A stretch of 37,937 nt of DNA from an uncultured Chromatium sp. (GTDB lineage Bacteria > Pseudomonadota > Gammaproteobacteria > Chromatiales > Chromatiaceae). Shown here piece after piece: positions 1 to 9,286 of this stretch. A model generated the notes under the pieces. The model was not told where the DNA came from. It made no database searches and saw only the letters and a program-made list of their open reading frames with translations. Numbering within the stretch: the stretch's first letter is position 1; every line of letters starts with the position of its first letter. The stretch is from positions 1 to 37,937 of the forward strand of contig CAIUAY010000140.1 of NCBI GenBank assembly GCA_903897335.1, written 5' to 3'. A program made the translations under genes and the position numbers.

Positions 1-906
1 ATCCAGCCACCGCACATGATCCGGCAGCACGACAGCCAACGGCACGCCACCCGGGCTAACGCGCAAGATGCGCTCATCCGAACCCGCATCCCGCGACCAG
101 CATGGCAACAGTTGCAACGGGTCATCGTGCATTTCGCGCACACCAATCCCCGCTGTTTCCGAGGCACCATAGACCTCGATGAGTCGGGTGATGCCAGACG
201 CACCGAGCCGTTCCCAAATCGATTCCGGACAGTGTACTGTTGACGACACGGCCATGACATCGGATGCGACTGACAGTGGAGCGCGGGTGGCTAGATCGAA
301 AAAAGTGGGATGACCGATGATCAGATCGCCAGGCTGCGCCTGTCGGAGAACCGTGACGGGGAGGGCATCACGCACGTCCAGCACGTTAATCTCCAGCCAG
401 GCGGGCAGCATCACCGAAAACAGAAAGCCGTAGATATGATGTGCCGGGACTGCGCTCAGCACACGTTGCCGGTCGTGCAGTTGCCCGGCAAAAAAGGCGA
501 TTTCCTCTTCCAGCAGACGCATCTGATGGGTGCAGAGTTTCGGCTGAGCGGTTGAACCGGAGGTCTGAAAACTGATCGCGTCATCCCAGATGGCGCGACT
601 GTCGAGAACCGTCCCGACCCAGTCCGCCAGATGACGCTGCCTGAAAAGACGATCCTCAAGCCCGGTCTCGTGCAGATGGAATTGCACCACCACCGCCGTG
701 ACCAGATCCAGATACTCCAGCGAGTCAAGCTCCAGCGCTGCGATGTCCTGGCTGAGCGCCAGATTGATCTGGCGCGAATCCGATATCTCCGGGAGTGGCG
801 CGAACCGACGCATCCCTGGCTGGAGCCGCGCCAGCTCAGCGGCAGTCAGATCGATGAGCAGACGCTGGACACCGTTTGCGTTCCACCAGGGTTTCAACGC
901 GCTCAT
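1..906 (-). CDS. Adenylate-forming (AMP-binding) acid-CoA ligase, 3' end cut by window edge
   Basis: An open frame of 302 codons runs from ATG at 906 to the window edge without a stop; it is missing from the ORF track because it leaves the window. Seen: the phosphate-binding motif of the ANL superfamily, TSGSTAQPK (about residues 115-123), and the adenine-binding motif VYGASETAG (about 245-253). The P-loop lies unusually close to the N-terminus, so the enzyme is short, as in the 4-coumarate-CoA ligases that activate the photoactive yellow protein chromophore. Aryl-polyene-type ligases are an alternative. Residues about 48-100 contain LDSLEYLDL, which resembles an acyl-carrier DSL motif. It follows hemB by 18 bp and is probably co-transcribed with it. 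Family certain, substrate unknown. Confidence 0.8.
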   Translation of the reverse strand, partial: MSALKPWWNANGVQRLLIDLTAAELARLQPGMRRFAPLPEISDSRQINLALSQDIAALELDSLEYLDLVTAVVVQFHLHETGLEDRLFRQRHLADWVGTVLDSRAIWDDAISFQTSGSTAQPKLCTHQMRLLEEEIAFFAGQLHDRQRVLSAVPAHHIYGFLFSVMLPAWLEINVLDVRDALPVTVLRQAQPGDLIIGHPTFFDLATRAPLSVASDVMAVSSTVHCPESIWERLGASGITRLIEVYGASETAGIGVREMHDDPLQLLPCWSRDAGSDERILRVSPGGVPLAVVLPDHVRWLD

Positions 907-924
907 CTCCTCATGACGCCCGTT

Positions 925-2049
<1,125 letters not shown>

Positions 2050-2136
2050 CTACACTTACGCGTTCAGCCGCCAGCGATCAGCTTGAGTGAGAAGCGATCC
2101 AGGCGACATTCTCTGACACTCATCTGGATCTTCGCC

Positions 2137-2526
2137 ATGCTGCACCCCGCAACGCCCAGTCCGTTCATCTTTGATGTCGACACTGATCGCTTTCAGACTG
2201 AGGTCATCGACGCTTCTCAAACGCACCCTGTTCTGGTCGATTTCTGGGCTGACTGGTGCTCACCCTGCCGTGCGCTGTCGCCTCATCTGGAGCGGGTCAT
2301 CCATGAACTCGATGGTCAGGTGCGGCTCGCCAAGCTGGAAGTCGATGAAGGCGACAACATGCGTCTGGCTGGACACTATCGGGTGCGTGGATTCCCGACC
2401 GTGATGCTGTTTCAGCGGGGCGAGGAACTTGGGCGGTTTAGTGGAGCGCGGTCGCGTTATCAGATCCGCGAATGGCTGGCGCAGCAGCTTGGCGACGGAC
2501 TCAGCATTCCGCATGAACCGGCTTGA
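2137..2526 (+). CDS. Thioredoxin-like protein
   Basis: A single thioredoxin fold of about 129 residues with active site WADWCSPCRALSP, that is CSPC rather than the classical CGPC, and the cis-proline region RGFPTVMLF. No signal peptide or lipobox, so probably a cytoplasmic thiol-disulfide oxidoreductase or a thioredoxin-fold stress protein. The ORF track extends to a TTG at 2083 (147 residues). The added stretch MSEKRSRRHSLTLIWIFA does not look like thioredoxin, so I prefer the ATG at 2137, which has a GGATC-like sequence just upstream. It is convergent with the RimK-like gene, 110 bp away. The Ser in the CXXC spacer should alter redox potential relative to TrxA; this is inference. Confidence 0.88.
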   Translation: MLHPATPSPFIFDVDTDRFQTEVIDASQTHPVLVDFWADWCSPCRALSPHLERVIHELDGQVRLAKLEVDEGDNMRLAGHYRVRGFPTVMLFQRGEELGRFSGARSRYQIREWLAQQLGDGLSIPHEPA

Positions 2527-2636
2527 CGCCGTTTCGATTAGCGCCCAAGCGCCGCCCTCACCGCGTCGCTGATCAGGTCGAAAGTGATCGAAAATCTGGC
2601 AGTCATCGCCGTCGCGATCTCCTGATGCCCAATCAC

Positions 2637-4118
2637 TCAACGCTTTCCAGACCGTCGCCGATCAAGCCGTTCGACGAACTCAGCGATCAGGCGGGCATAG
2701 AGCTGATCGCCGAGGATCTGGTCTTCGACCCCGGCGTCAAGACTCGGATTATCGTTGACCTCGATGACCACTGGCTCTGCGGGAGTTTCTTTGAGATCGA
2801 CGCCGTACAACCCATCGCCGATCAGATCCGCCGCCCGGAGCGCGGTTTTAATGACGGCTTTTGGCACCTGCTCCACGGCCAGGGTCTCGAAGCCGCCCAC
2901 CTCGTGTTTGCCGTCCAGATCATGCTTGACGATCTGCCAGTGATCACGGCTCATGAAATATTTGCAGGCGTAGAAGGGCTTGCGACCAAGTATGCCGATC
3001 CGCCAGTCAAACGGTGTATAGAGATATTCCTGCGCCAGAATCAGATCAGATTCCTTGAACAGCCGGGTTGCAATCCGCTTTAGTCCGATGCGATCTTCCG
3101 CTTTGAAGACGCCTCGCGAGAAGGATCCCTCGGGGATCTTCAACACGATCGGATAGCCGATCTGGTCTTCGGCATCCATGAGATTCTCCTTGCGCAGAAC
3201 CAGTGTCTTTGGTCGGGGAATGCGATGCGCGGCCATCAGCTCGGCGAGATAAACCTTGTTGGTGCAGCGCAGAATCGAATCCGGGTCATCGATGACGACC
3301 ATGCCCTCGCTGTCAGCCTTTTTCGCAAAGCGGAACGTATGATGACCGATGCGCGTGGTCTCGCGGATAAACAGCGCGTCGTACTCAGCAAGCCGACTGT
3401 AATCCTTGCGCTGGATGAGCTCGACGTTGACGCCCAGCGCTTTGCCGACCTTGACGAAACGGGCAAGCGCCTTAGGATCGGAAGGCGGCATGTCTTCACG
3501 CGGATCGTGCAGGATCGCCAAATCGTAGCGGTATGACAGCCGCGCACGCGGTTGACGCCAGCGTTGGGAGAGATAACCCTCCAGCGCGGCAAACAGTGAG
3601 GTCTCGCCAGCCGCCGTCACGGCCGCCAGCGGCAGTGCCTTGATGGCACCGATGCGCCAGGTGCCATGAAGTCGGAACTCGACTTTGAGGATTGGACAGC
3701 GGAACGTCTCGAAGATCAGCCGCGCCAGTGGCTGCAATTCCTTCACGTCGCACTCACCAAAACAAATGGTCAGTTCATAGGCCGTTGGCGTCAGCGCCGA
3801 GGTCTTGCGCCGCGCCAGCAGACGCTGCGCCAGACCATCGAGTTCTTCAGTCTCCAGACTGTAGATCTCACGGCTGGAGAGCTCCTGAATGGTGCGCACC
3901 GACGGGATCACCTTGTGCCCGCGCGCCTCGGCCAGCAGTGAGCAGTAATAGCCCACCGACAGGTAACGATAGCTCTGGCAGAGGTTGATGACGCGCAGGT
4001 CACGCTTTGCGGCTAGCTCGCCACTTGCCAGATAGTCCCTTGCCGTCACCACCGGCAAATGCGGAAAACCTACTTTCCAGTCGCACTGCTGCTCCACCAG
4101 CAGCAGATGTTCAGCCAT
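2637..4118 (-). CDS. RimK-family ATP-grasp ligase
   Basis: About 493 residues from the ATG at 4118 (MAEHLLLVEQQ). The ORF track starts earlier, inside the upstream gene, and its first 86 residues are shadow sequence. The C-terminal half is an ATP-grasp fold: nucleotide-binding segment YPIVLKIPEGSFSRGVFK and metal-binding VIEVNDNPSLDAGVED. The N-terminal ~200 residues are an additional conserved domain rather than the short one of RpsF-modifying RimK. Known for the family: ATP-dependent carboxylate-amine ligation (RimK adds glutamates). The 8-bp overlap with the upstream GNAT/C39 gene implies translational coupling and a shared job, perhaps making or tailoring a small peptide or amino-acid conjugate. 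Substrate unknown. Confidence 0.87.
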   Translation of the reverse strand: MAEHLLLVEQQCDWKVGFPHLPVVTARDYLASGELAAKRDLRVINLCQSYRYLSVGYYCSLLAEARGHKVIPSVRTIQELSSREIYSLETEELDGLAQRLLARRKTSALTPTAYELTICFGECDVKELQPLARLIFETFRCPILKVEFRLHGTWRIGAIKALPLAAVTAAGETSLFAALEGYLSQRWRQPRARLSYRYDLAILHDPREDMPPSDPKALARFVKVGKALGVNVELIQRKDYSRLAEYDALFIRETTRIGHHTFRFAKKADSEGMVVIDDPDSILRCTNKVYLAELMAAHRIPRPKTLVLRKENLMDAEDQIGYPIVLKIPEGSFSRGVFKAEDRIGLKRIATRLFKESDLILAQEYLYTPFDWRIGILGRKPFYACKYFMSRDHWQIVKHDLDGKHEVGGFETLAVEQVPKAVIKTALRAADLIGDGLYGVDLKETPAEPVVIEVNDNPSLDAGVEDQILGDQLYARLIAEFVERLDRRRSGKR

Positions 4119-5232
4119 CGTGACCACCCGCCGGTTGTGACACCAGGACGACCGCCTGCAAGCCAGCCCGGCCATAGCGAACCATGCGGGTAAACTCATC
4201 GCGTTGAATTGGCATATTGATCGAGTCCAGCCTCGTCTCTCCATTGTCATAGTCAACATAGGGGTCATGGACATAGACGAAGTGTTCGTCAAATCCAGTG
4301 ATGACAACCCAATGTGGGAATTTTTCGCGATAGATGCGATAGGAACTGATGAGAACCAGCGGCACGGCACCAGCATCCCAGTGTCGCTGAAGGTCGTCGA
4401 GGCTGAGGGTTCCCTGAGCGACCGGAATCTTCAGGCGTCCGGCTTCAGCAAGCATGTCCTCATGCACCAGACGCATCACTTCTTTTTTTTCGGGGCTGCG
4501 CACCGAATCGACCAGTGGCACGCCGGGATCGCTGACGAAAACCTCCACGCCGAATCCGCGATGATGCGCTGCCAGCGCCAGACCCAGTGGGCCACAGCCT
4601 CCATGCCCGGAAGTCATGAAAATCGTCGTGGACTCGCGCCAGATGCGAAGCTCCAGCGTGCGGTTTAGTTCAAGAGCTGGGCGCAATGTCTGCATCGCCA
4701 TCATCAGCGATGATGAACCACAAGTGAAATCCAACGTCTGCTCGTAGAAAGGCACCCTTTTTAACTCCGGTTTGAGTCCCGGCGAGAGTGTTTTCTCGTA
4801 GCGCAGCGCCTCCATGTGATCTTCGTAGTAATCCGAGAGCACCCCGAAGCGCCGATAACCCGTGCCTTCGAACAGCGCCTGAGAGGCCAGATTGTCGCGG
4901 CGGATCTCCAGACGCAGATAGGCGCGTTCCTGCTTCCATGCCGTGTCTTCCGCCGCCGCTACCAGCGCCCGACCGATACCCCACCCACGCGCCCTCGGAA
5001 TCACGGCGATCGAGTACAGCCGGGCGACCGAGGTTGCACGACTGAACAGCAACAGGACATAGCCGAGCAGACCCTCATCATCTTCCGCCACCAGCGTCTG
5101 GGCGCGACTGCGGGTCAGCAGATAACGGAACTGGCGGCGGCTGATCCGATCCGTCTCAAAACAGCGATTTTCCAGTCGCAGCAATGCACTGAGATCGGTC
5201 AATAGCGCGAAACGGATGCGTGGTGACGACAC
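4111..5232 (-). CDS. Fusion of GNAT acetyltransferase and C39-like papain-fold peptidase
   Basis: Two domains are visible. Residues about 5-145 are a GNAT fold, with acetyl-CoA loop RARGWGIGRALV (80-91). Residues about 160-370 are a C39-peptidase-like cysteine protease domain, with probable nucleophile C171 in TLDFTCGSSSLMMAM, catalytic H307 in FPHWVVITGF and D323 in VHDPY. Such GNAT/C39 fusions are known beside RimK-like ATP-grasp genes, as here, where the stop overlaps the downstream ATG. The product has no signal peptide. The start is GTG at 5232; an AT-rich 416-bp gap precedes it and probably holds its promoter. A role in producing, acetylating or cleaving a small peptide is inference. 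Confidence 0.87.
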   Translation of the reverse strand: MSSPRIRFALLTDLSALLRLENRCFETDRISRRQFRYLLTRSRAQTLVAEDDEGLLGYVLLLFSRATSVARLYSIAVIPRARGWGIGRALVAAAEDTAWKQERAYLRLEIRRDNLASQALFEGTGYRRFGVLSDYYEDHMEALRYEKTLSPGLKPELKRVPFYEQTLDFTCGSSSLMMAMQTLRPALELNRTLELRIWRESTTIFMTSGHGGCGPLGLALAAHHRGFGVEVFVSDPGVPLVDSVRSPEKKEVMRLVHEDMLAEAGRLKIPVAQGTLSLDDLQRHWDAGAVPLVLISSYRIYREKFPHWVVITGFDEHFVYVHDPYVDYDNGETRLDSINMPIQRDEFTRMVRYGRAGLQAVVLVSQPAGGHDG

Positions 5233-5343
5233 GGCGGCTGGATGGTGACGGGATAACTCGCTGGAGACCGGGGCAAAGAAACACTGGCAACGCGGTCAGA
5301 TGCCATCAATCTACAGGGCGCATTGAAAAATGCAAGACAGAGA

Positions 5344-5359
5344 CACCTTAAATAAGGTG
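5344..5359. promoter_or_regulatory. Palindrome CACCTTAAATAAGGTG, candidate operator
   Basis: Two perfect 7-bp arms, CACCTTA and TAAGGTG, are separated by two bases, 112 bp upstream of the GTG of the GNAT/C39 gene. A two-base loop is too tight for a good hairpin, so a binding site for a dimeric repressor or activator is more likely than a terminator. No regulator gene is adjacent. Confidence 0.35.
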
Positions 5360-5375
5360 AGTTCTGGTTATTATT

Positions 5376-5427
5376 CTTTGCAAGTCAGCATTTTAATCTG
5401 ATCTGATGTTTATCGAGGCTTTGCAAG
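5376..5427. repeat. Two direct copies of CTTTGCAAG spaced 43 bp
   Basis: CTTTGCAAG occurs at 5376-5384 and again at 5419-5427. The 43-bp start-to-start spacing is close to four helical turns, which would place both copies on one face of the DNA. This could be a paired regulator site or chance in AT-rich sequence. Confidence 0.3.
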
Positions 5428-5503
5428 CCGGCCATCAACATCCACATAAATTAGCTCAATGTACTGATTCATATTGAATAATAGACAAAACTCACGTCAG
5501 CTT

Positions 5504-5547
5504 AAAAAACGATGGCAGACTTCGCGATGGATGCGCTGTGAAGTCTG
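5504..5547 (-). terminator. Probable intrinsic terminator of the epmB operon
   Basis: On the minus strand about 100 bp after the epmB stop, arms CAGACTTC and GAAGTCTG (perfect 8 bp, 16-nt loop) are followed by seven bases and then TTTTTT. The U-tract lies a little far from the stem, so efficiency is uncertain. Confidence 0.45.
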
Positions 5548-5648
5548 TCTGGATTGACGCGCAGCGCCCGACATTTGATCTGACATTGCGCCAAAAACGG
5601 GGCGTGACCAGGTGTGCTGGAACAGCGCAGAACACATCTGATGCGCCA

Positions 5649-6674
5649 TCACAGCGGCATTTTCGACGCCGCGCCCGGAATCTCGCGCACCAGACGTGGG
5701 AGCAGATAGCCCGGAAGCTGTTGGCGCAGGGTCTCGATCAGTCTGATGGCATCATGGTCGCTGACCTGGAAATGGGCGGCACCGGCAACCGGGTCGAGCT
5801 GATGGAGGTAATAAGGCAAGGTGCCGCACTGCAACAGCCGTTCGCTGAGCTGGCACAAGGTTTCGGGATCGTCATTGACGCCATGCAGCAGGACGCTCTG
5901 ATTCAGCAGCGTTACTCCGGCGCGACGCAGATCGAACAGCGCCTGTTCAGCCGCATCGCCTAATTCACGGGGATGGTTGGCATGGATGACCACGACCGTC
6001 ATCAGACCTGAGCTGGCCAGTATCGCGCAGAGCCGCTCGGTTACGCGGGTTGGTAGCACGACCGGCAAACGGGTGTGGATGCGCAGCCGGCGCATATGTC
6101 CGATGGTCGCAAGTCGCAGGACGATCTGCTCAAGCGTGCGGTCATCGAGCAGCAGCGGGTCGCCGCCGCTGAGGATGAGCTCGGACACGGATGGATCGGC
6201 AGCAATGTGTTCGCTTGCGGCGTCGAGCCGTGACCTGACCGTCCCCAGACTGGCATACGTGAAATGACGCCTGAAACAGTAGCGGCAATGGATCGCACAG
6301 GCACCCGTGGCGATTAAAAGTGATCTCCCGCCATATTTCCGTAGCAGACCATGACCGCAGTCCGCGCTGCGGTCATCGACCGGATCCGTGACATAGCCAT
6401 CCACCTGAGCCTGTTCAATGAGACGCGGCAGCACCTGTCGCAGCAATGGATCATCAGGATCACCCATGCGCATCAAGCCCGCGAAAACAGGGGGAACCAG
6501 CAGACGGAAAGTCGCTGGATTCGGGTCAAGATCGGGAATATCGGCAGCTTTCAGCCCAAGCGCCGCAAGCAGGGCGCTGACTCCAGTAAAGGATGCTGCA
6601 AGCTCCCGCTTCCAGGATTCGGTTTCAGCCGGTTTGCCGCTCACCATTCTCAGTATGGTCTGATAACGACACAT
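5649..6674 (-). CDS. epmB: EF-P beta-lysylation protein EpmB (lysine 2,3-aminomutase family)
   Basis: Radical SAM, PLP-dependent enzyme that converts (S)-alpha-lysine to (R)-beta-lysine for EpmA to attach to elongation factor P. The cluster motif is CAIHCRYCFRR (C126, C130, C133). Downstream are SGGDPLLLDD and NQSVLLHGVND, typical of the family, and the PLP lysine K338 lies at the extreme C-terminus in AASKMPL. Length 341 matches E. coli EpmB (342) and lacks the longer C-terminal extension of clostridial lysine aminomutases. The ATG at 6674 follows the upstream stop by one base; an internal ATG ten codons in is possible. epmA and efp are not in this window. Confidence 0.93.
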   Translation of the reverse strand: MCRYQTILRMVSGKPAETESWKRELAASFTGVSALLAALGLKAADIPDLDPNPATFRLLVPPVFAGLMRMGDPDDPLLRQVLPRLIEQAQVDGYVTDPVDDRSADCGHGLLRKYGGRSLLIATGACAIHCRYCFRRHFTYASLGTVRSRLDAASEHIAADPSVSELILSGGDPLLLDDRTLEQIVLRLATIGHMRRLRIHTRLPVVLPTRVTERLCAILASSGLMTVVVIHANHPRELGDAAEQALFDLRRAGVTLLNQSVLLHGVNDDPETLCQLSERLLQCGTLPYYLHQLDPVAGAAHFQVSDHDAIRLIETLRQQLPGYLLPRLVREIPGAASKMPL

Positions 6675-6675
6675 C

Positions 6676-7689
6676 TCAGGCCATGTTCAACCACCACCGC
6701 AATCCCTGCCGCCGCCAGAAACGACGCAGTTGACGGCGGGTGACCTGAAAGCGCATCCCCTGACAGGGATGGATGCTGATCTGCGACAGGCCACCATGAC
6801 GAAGCTGGTTTTCAGCGCCCGTTAGACAGGCGTTCAGCGTCAGCAATGACTGGCTCCAGGCCGATAGATCCTGAGCCTGAAGCGCTGCCTGCGAGGCATC
6901 CCAGGCGATCAGTGTGGAACCTGCCGATCCTGACGCGCCCGCGCACCAGACTTGCGGCGTCAGATGCTGACTTCCGGCATAACGCGCCAGACCCCGCGTC
7001 AGTGGATGATCGCCGACAATCAGCGCGGGAGCATCGATCAACGCGCTTGGCAAACGCCCACCACCCCAAGTCCAGATACCGCTGATGACGGGGCGGCGCT
7101 GGCGTTCGCGCTCACGGTTGACCACGCTATCAAAGAAGAGCATTTGCGCCTCATTCAGCATCCCAATCCAGCGCGAGGCATCTGATCCATCAGGCAGCGC
7201 GTCGCTGATCGAGCGAGCAAGCACCTGATGGAGTGGCCGTGCGTGCAGATCCGGCGCACGGTCAACCCGCAGATACCAGCGTCCTGGCGTGGGTGCCAGC
7301 AGGTGTAGACCGTCATCCCTGAAATGCGCGTTGAACAGAGTCACTAGCGCATTGGCCTCGGCGCGATCCGGCGCGATGTCTGCGCCAGCAAAAAGCAGCA
7401 GACGATCCCGATCCGCTCGCAGATGCACCGGATCGGCATGCATCCAATGCGCATTCAGATTAGCGGCGGGATCATCAGCCAACAGACAGAGCAGCGCAGT
7501 CGGGAGATCCTGGTCTGGTTTGACCGGCAGACCAGCGGCAGCCAGCAGAATGGCCTCGGGATCAGAGATAGCGCATGGAATACGCTCCGCACGACCCAGC
7601 AGACGATCCAGCGTCGAGGTTTTTGGAAAAGGGTGTGGCCGTGCCGGGATGGGACCAAGCAGGCCGGGACAAATGAGTTCGAGCGTCAC
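6676..7689 (-). CDS. RpfE-type / COG4255-like protein of unknown function
   Basis: About 337 residues from a GTG at 7689 that overlaps the preceding stop as GTGA. The longer ORF-track start would lie inside the upstream gene. The C-terminal half has a conserved-looking block, LNEAQMLFFDSVVNRERERQRRPVISGIWTWGGG, which I recognise from the family annotated RpfE-type regulator or, loosely, cofactor-independent phosphoglycerate mutase. I see no metal-binding residue set that would support the mutase name. No signal peptide or membrane segment. Its place in a chain of overlapping genes between metZ and epmB suggests co-expression. Function unknown. Confidence 0.72.
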   Translation of the reverse strand: MTLELICPGLLGPIPARPHPFPKTSTLDRLLGRAERIPCAISDPEAILLAAAGLPVKPDQDLPTALLCLLADDPAANLNAHWMHADPVHLRADRDRLLLFAGADIAPDRAEANALVTLFNAHFRDDGLHLLAPTPGRWYLRVDRAPDLHARPLHQVLARSISDALPDGSDASRWIGMLNEAQMLFFDSVVNRERERQRRPVISGIWTWGGGRLPSALIDAPALIVGDHPLTRGLARYAGSQHLTPQVWCAGASGSAGSTLIAWDASQAALQAQDLSAWSQSLLTLNACLTGAENQLRHGGLSQISIHPCQGMRFQVTRRQLRRFWRRQGLRWWLNMA

Positions 7690-8066
7690 GCCGCTGACCT
7701 GCCCGCAACGGTTTTTGCCACAACAAAAGTAGAGACCCGATTGAACACAAAGCCAAGCAGCATTGGCAATGCAAATTGGGTAGCGATCAAGGTATCGACC
7801 TGACACTGTGCAAATTCAGGGATCGCAGAGCGCAGCGCAACGACATAGAAGAGGCTCAACCAGAGCGCCGCTGAATCCAGAAACACCGCGATCATAATTC
7901 CCCAAAGCGAATAACCAGCGGTCAGCACCAGACAGACTGCCATGATGGCCATGCTGATCGCCATACTCAGGATCGCGATGGACTTCTGGCCGTTGTACCA
8001 GTAATACCAGTGGCTTTTAAAACGCAACGACCACTGAATCAGCGCCTTTAACTGCGTCAGTGTCAC
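7686..8066 (-). CDS. Small hypothetical integral membrane protein
   Basis: 126 residues beginning [12 protein letters not shown]. Hydrophobic stretches lie near residues 30-52 (AILSMAISMAIMAVCLVLTAGY), 53-78 and 92-116, consistent with three or four transmembrane helices. The N-terminal 28 residues are basic and aromatic (RFKSHWYYWYNGQK). The GTG start overlaps the metZ stop as GTGA, and its own stop overlaps the next start the same way, which strongly supports a real coupled gene. I do not recognise the family and would not assign a function. Confidence 0.72.
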   Translation of the reverse strand: MTLTQLKALIQWSLRFKSHWYYWYNGQKSIAILSMAISMAIMAVCLVLTAGYSLWGIMIAVFLDSAALWLSLFYVVALRSAIPEFAQCQVDTLIATQFALPMLLGFVFNRVSTFVVAKTVAGRSAA

Positions 8067-9286
8067 GGATCCGCCAGCTCTGACGCCAGATCGGCCTGAA
8101 TGTCCGCGATGTCCTCAAGTCCTACGGCAATTCGTACCAATCCATCGCCGATTCCAGCCAGCGCCCGTTCAGCGGGAGTCAGGCGACCATGCGTGGTGGT
8201 GGCGGGATGGGTGATCGTGCTTTTGGTATCGCCCAGATTGGCGGTGATGGAGAGCAGTCGGGTGGCATCGATCAGACGCCAGGCCGCCGCCTGACCACCG
8301 CGCACGTCAAACGCGACGATGCCGCCGCCGGTGCGCTGTTGGGTGCCAACCAGATGATGCTGAGGATGTTCGGCCAGACCGGGATAGTAGACGCGCTCGA
8401 TGGCGGGCTGATCACGCAACCAGTTGGCAAGCTGGGCGGCGCTCTGCGAATGCGCTTGCATCCGCAGAGCGAGCGTTTCCAATCCTTTTAGAAAAACCCA
8501 GGCGTTGAATGGGCTAAGCGTCGGGCCTGCGGTGCGCAGGACACCATAGACTTCTTCGCCGACCAGCTTGCGATCACCAACGACCGCGCCGCCGACACAA
8601 CGACCCTGACCGTCGAGATATTTGGTCGCTGAATGGACGACCAGATCGGCACCGAGTTCAAGCGGGCGTTGCAGCGCAGGGGTGCAGAAACAGTTATCGA
8701 CCACCAGCAGACAGTCGTGACGGTGCGCGATATCGGCCAACTGGCGCAGATCGACCATTTCAGTCAGCGGATTGGATGGCGTCTCGCAGAACAGCAGCCG
8801 GGTGCGCGAATCAATCGCGGCTTCCCAGGCAGCGGGATCGCTCAACGTAACATAGCGGGTTTCGATGCCAAACCGTGTCAGATATTTGTTGAACAGCAGC
8901 GTGGTGCTGCCGAACAAACTGCGCGAGGCAAGCATACCGTCGCCGGTCTTCAGTAATCCCATGCAGACCGCCAGGATGGCGGCCATGCCCGACGCGGTCG
9001 CCACGCAGCGCTCGCCACCTTCAAGTGACGCCAGACGTTCTTCAAAGGCGCGTACCGTCGGGTTGGTAAAACGCGAGTAAATATTGCCGACCGTCTCTCC
9101 GGAAAAACGCGCCGCTGCCTCGGCGGCGCTCGCGAAGACATAGCTGGACGTGGTAAAAATCGGCTCGCCGTGCTCGCCTTCAGCGGTGCGCTGATGGCCG
9201 GTGCGGATGGCGCGGGTGGCAAAACCCGCTTCTCTTTCGGCACCGCTCAGGACGGGCAGATCATCAGTCGGTGTTGTAGAGATCAA
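8063..9286 (-). CDS. metZ: O-succinylhomoserine sulfhydrylase
   Basis: PLP enzyme of the Cys/Met-metabolism family; MetZ uses sulfide and O-succinylhomoserine to make homocysteine directly. Seen: PLP lysine K222 in [28 protein letters not shown], and the phosphate-binding region [12 protein letters not shown] place the start at TTG 9286, preceded by GAGAG six bases away and overlapping the purF end by 23 bp. A GTG at 9298 is an alternative. The ORF-track start lies deep inside purF. The purF-metZ order is the one known from Pseudomonas and relatives, which favours MetZ over cystathionine gamma-synthase. Confidence 0.93.
   Translation of the reverse strand: MISTTPTDDLPVLSGAEREAGFATRAIRTGHQRTAEGEHGEPIFTTSSYVFASAAEAAARFSGETVGNIYSRFTNPTVRAFEERLASLEGGERCVATASGMAAILAVCMGLLKTGDGMLASRSLFGSTTLLFNKYLTRFGIETRYVTLSDPAAWEAAIDSRTRLLFCETPSNPLTEMVDLRQLADIAHRHDCLLVVDNCFCTPALQRPLELGADLVVHSATKYLDGQGRCVGGAVVGDRKLVGEEVYGVLRTAGPTLSPFNAWVFLKGLETLALRMQAHSQSAAQLANWLRDQPAIERVYYPGLAEHPQHHLVGTQQRTGGGIVAFDVRGGQAAAWRLIDATRLLSITANLGDTKSTITHPATTTHGRLTPAERALAGIGDGLVRIAVGLEDIADIQADLASELADP

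Larger units (their letters stand above)
5233..5648. other. AT-rich intergenic region between epmB and the GNAT/C39 gene
   Basis: I see no credible coding sequence in this 416-bp gap. It is clearly AT-richer than its surroundings, especially 5320-5510. It contains a 16-bp palindrome, two copies of CTTTGCAAG 43 bp apart and a probable epmB terminator, each listed separately. It most likely serves as promoter and regulatory region for the GNAT/C39-RimK pair. Confidence 0.6.

Noticed and set aside
7686-8066. GtrA-family assignment for the small membrane protein
   Set aside because: Size and helices are similar, but I cannot see the GtrA sequence pattern, so it is left as hypothetical.
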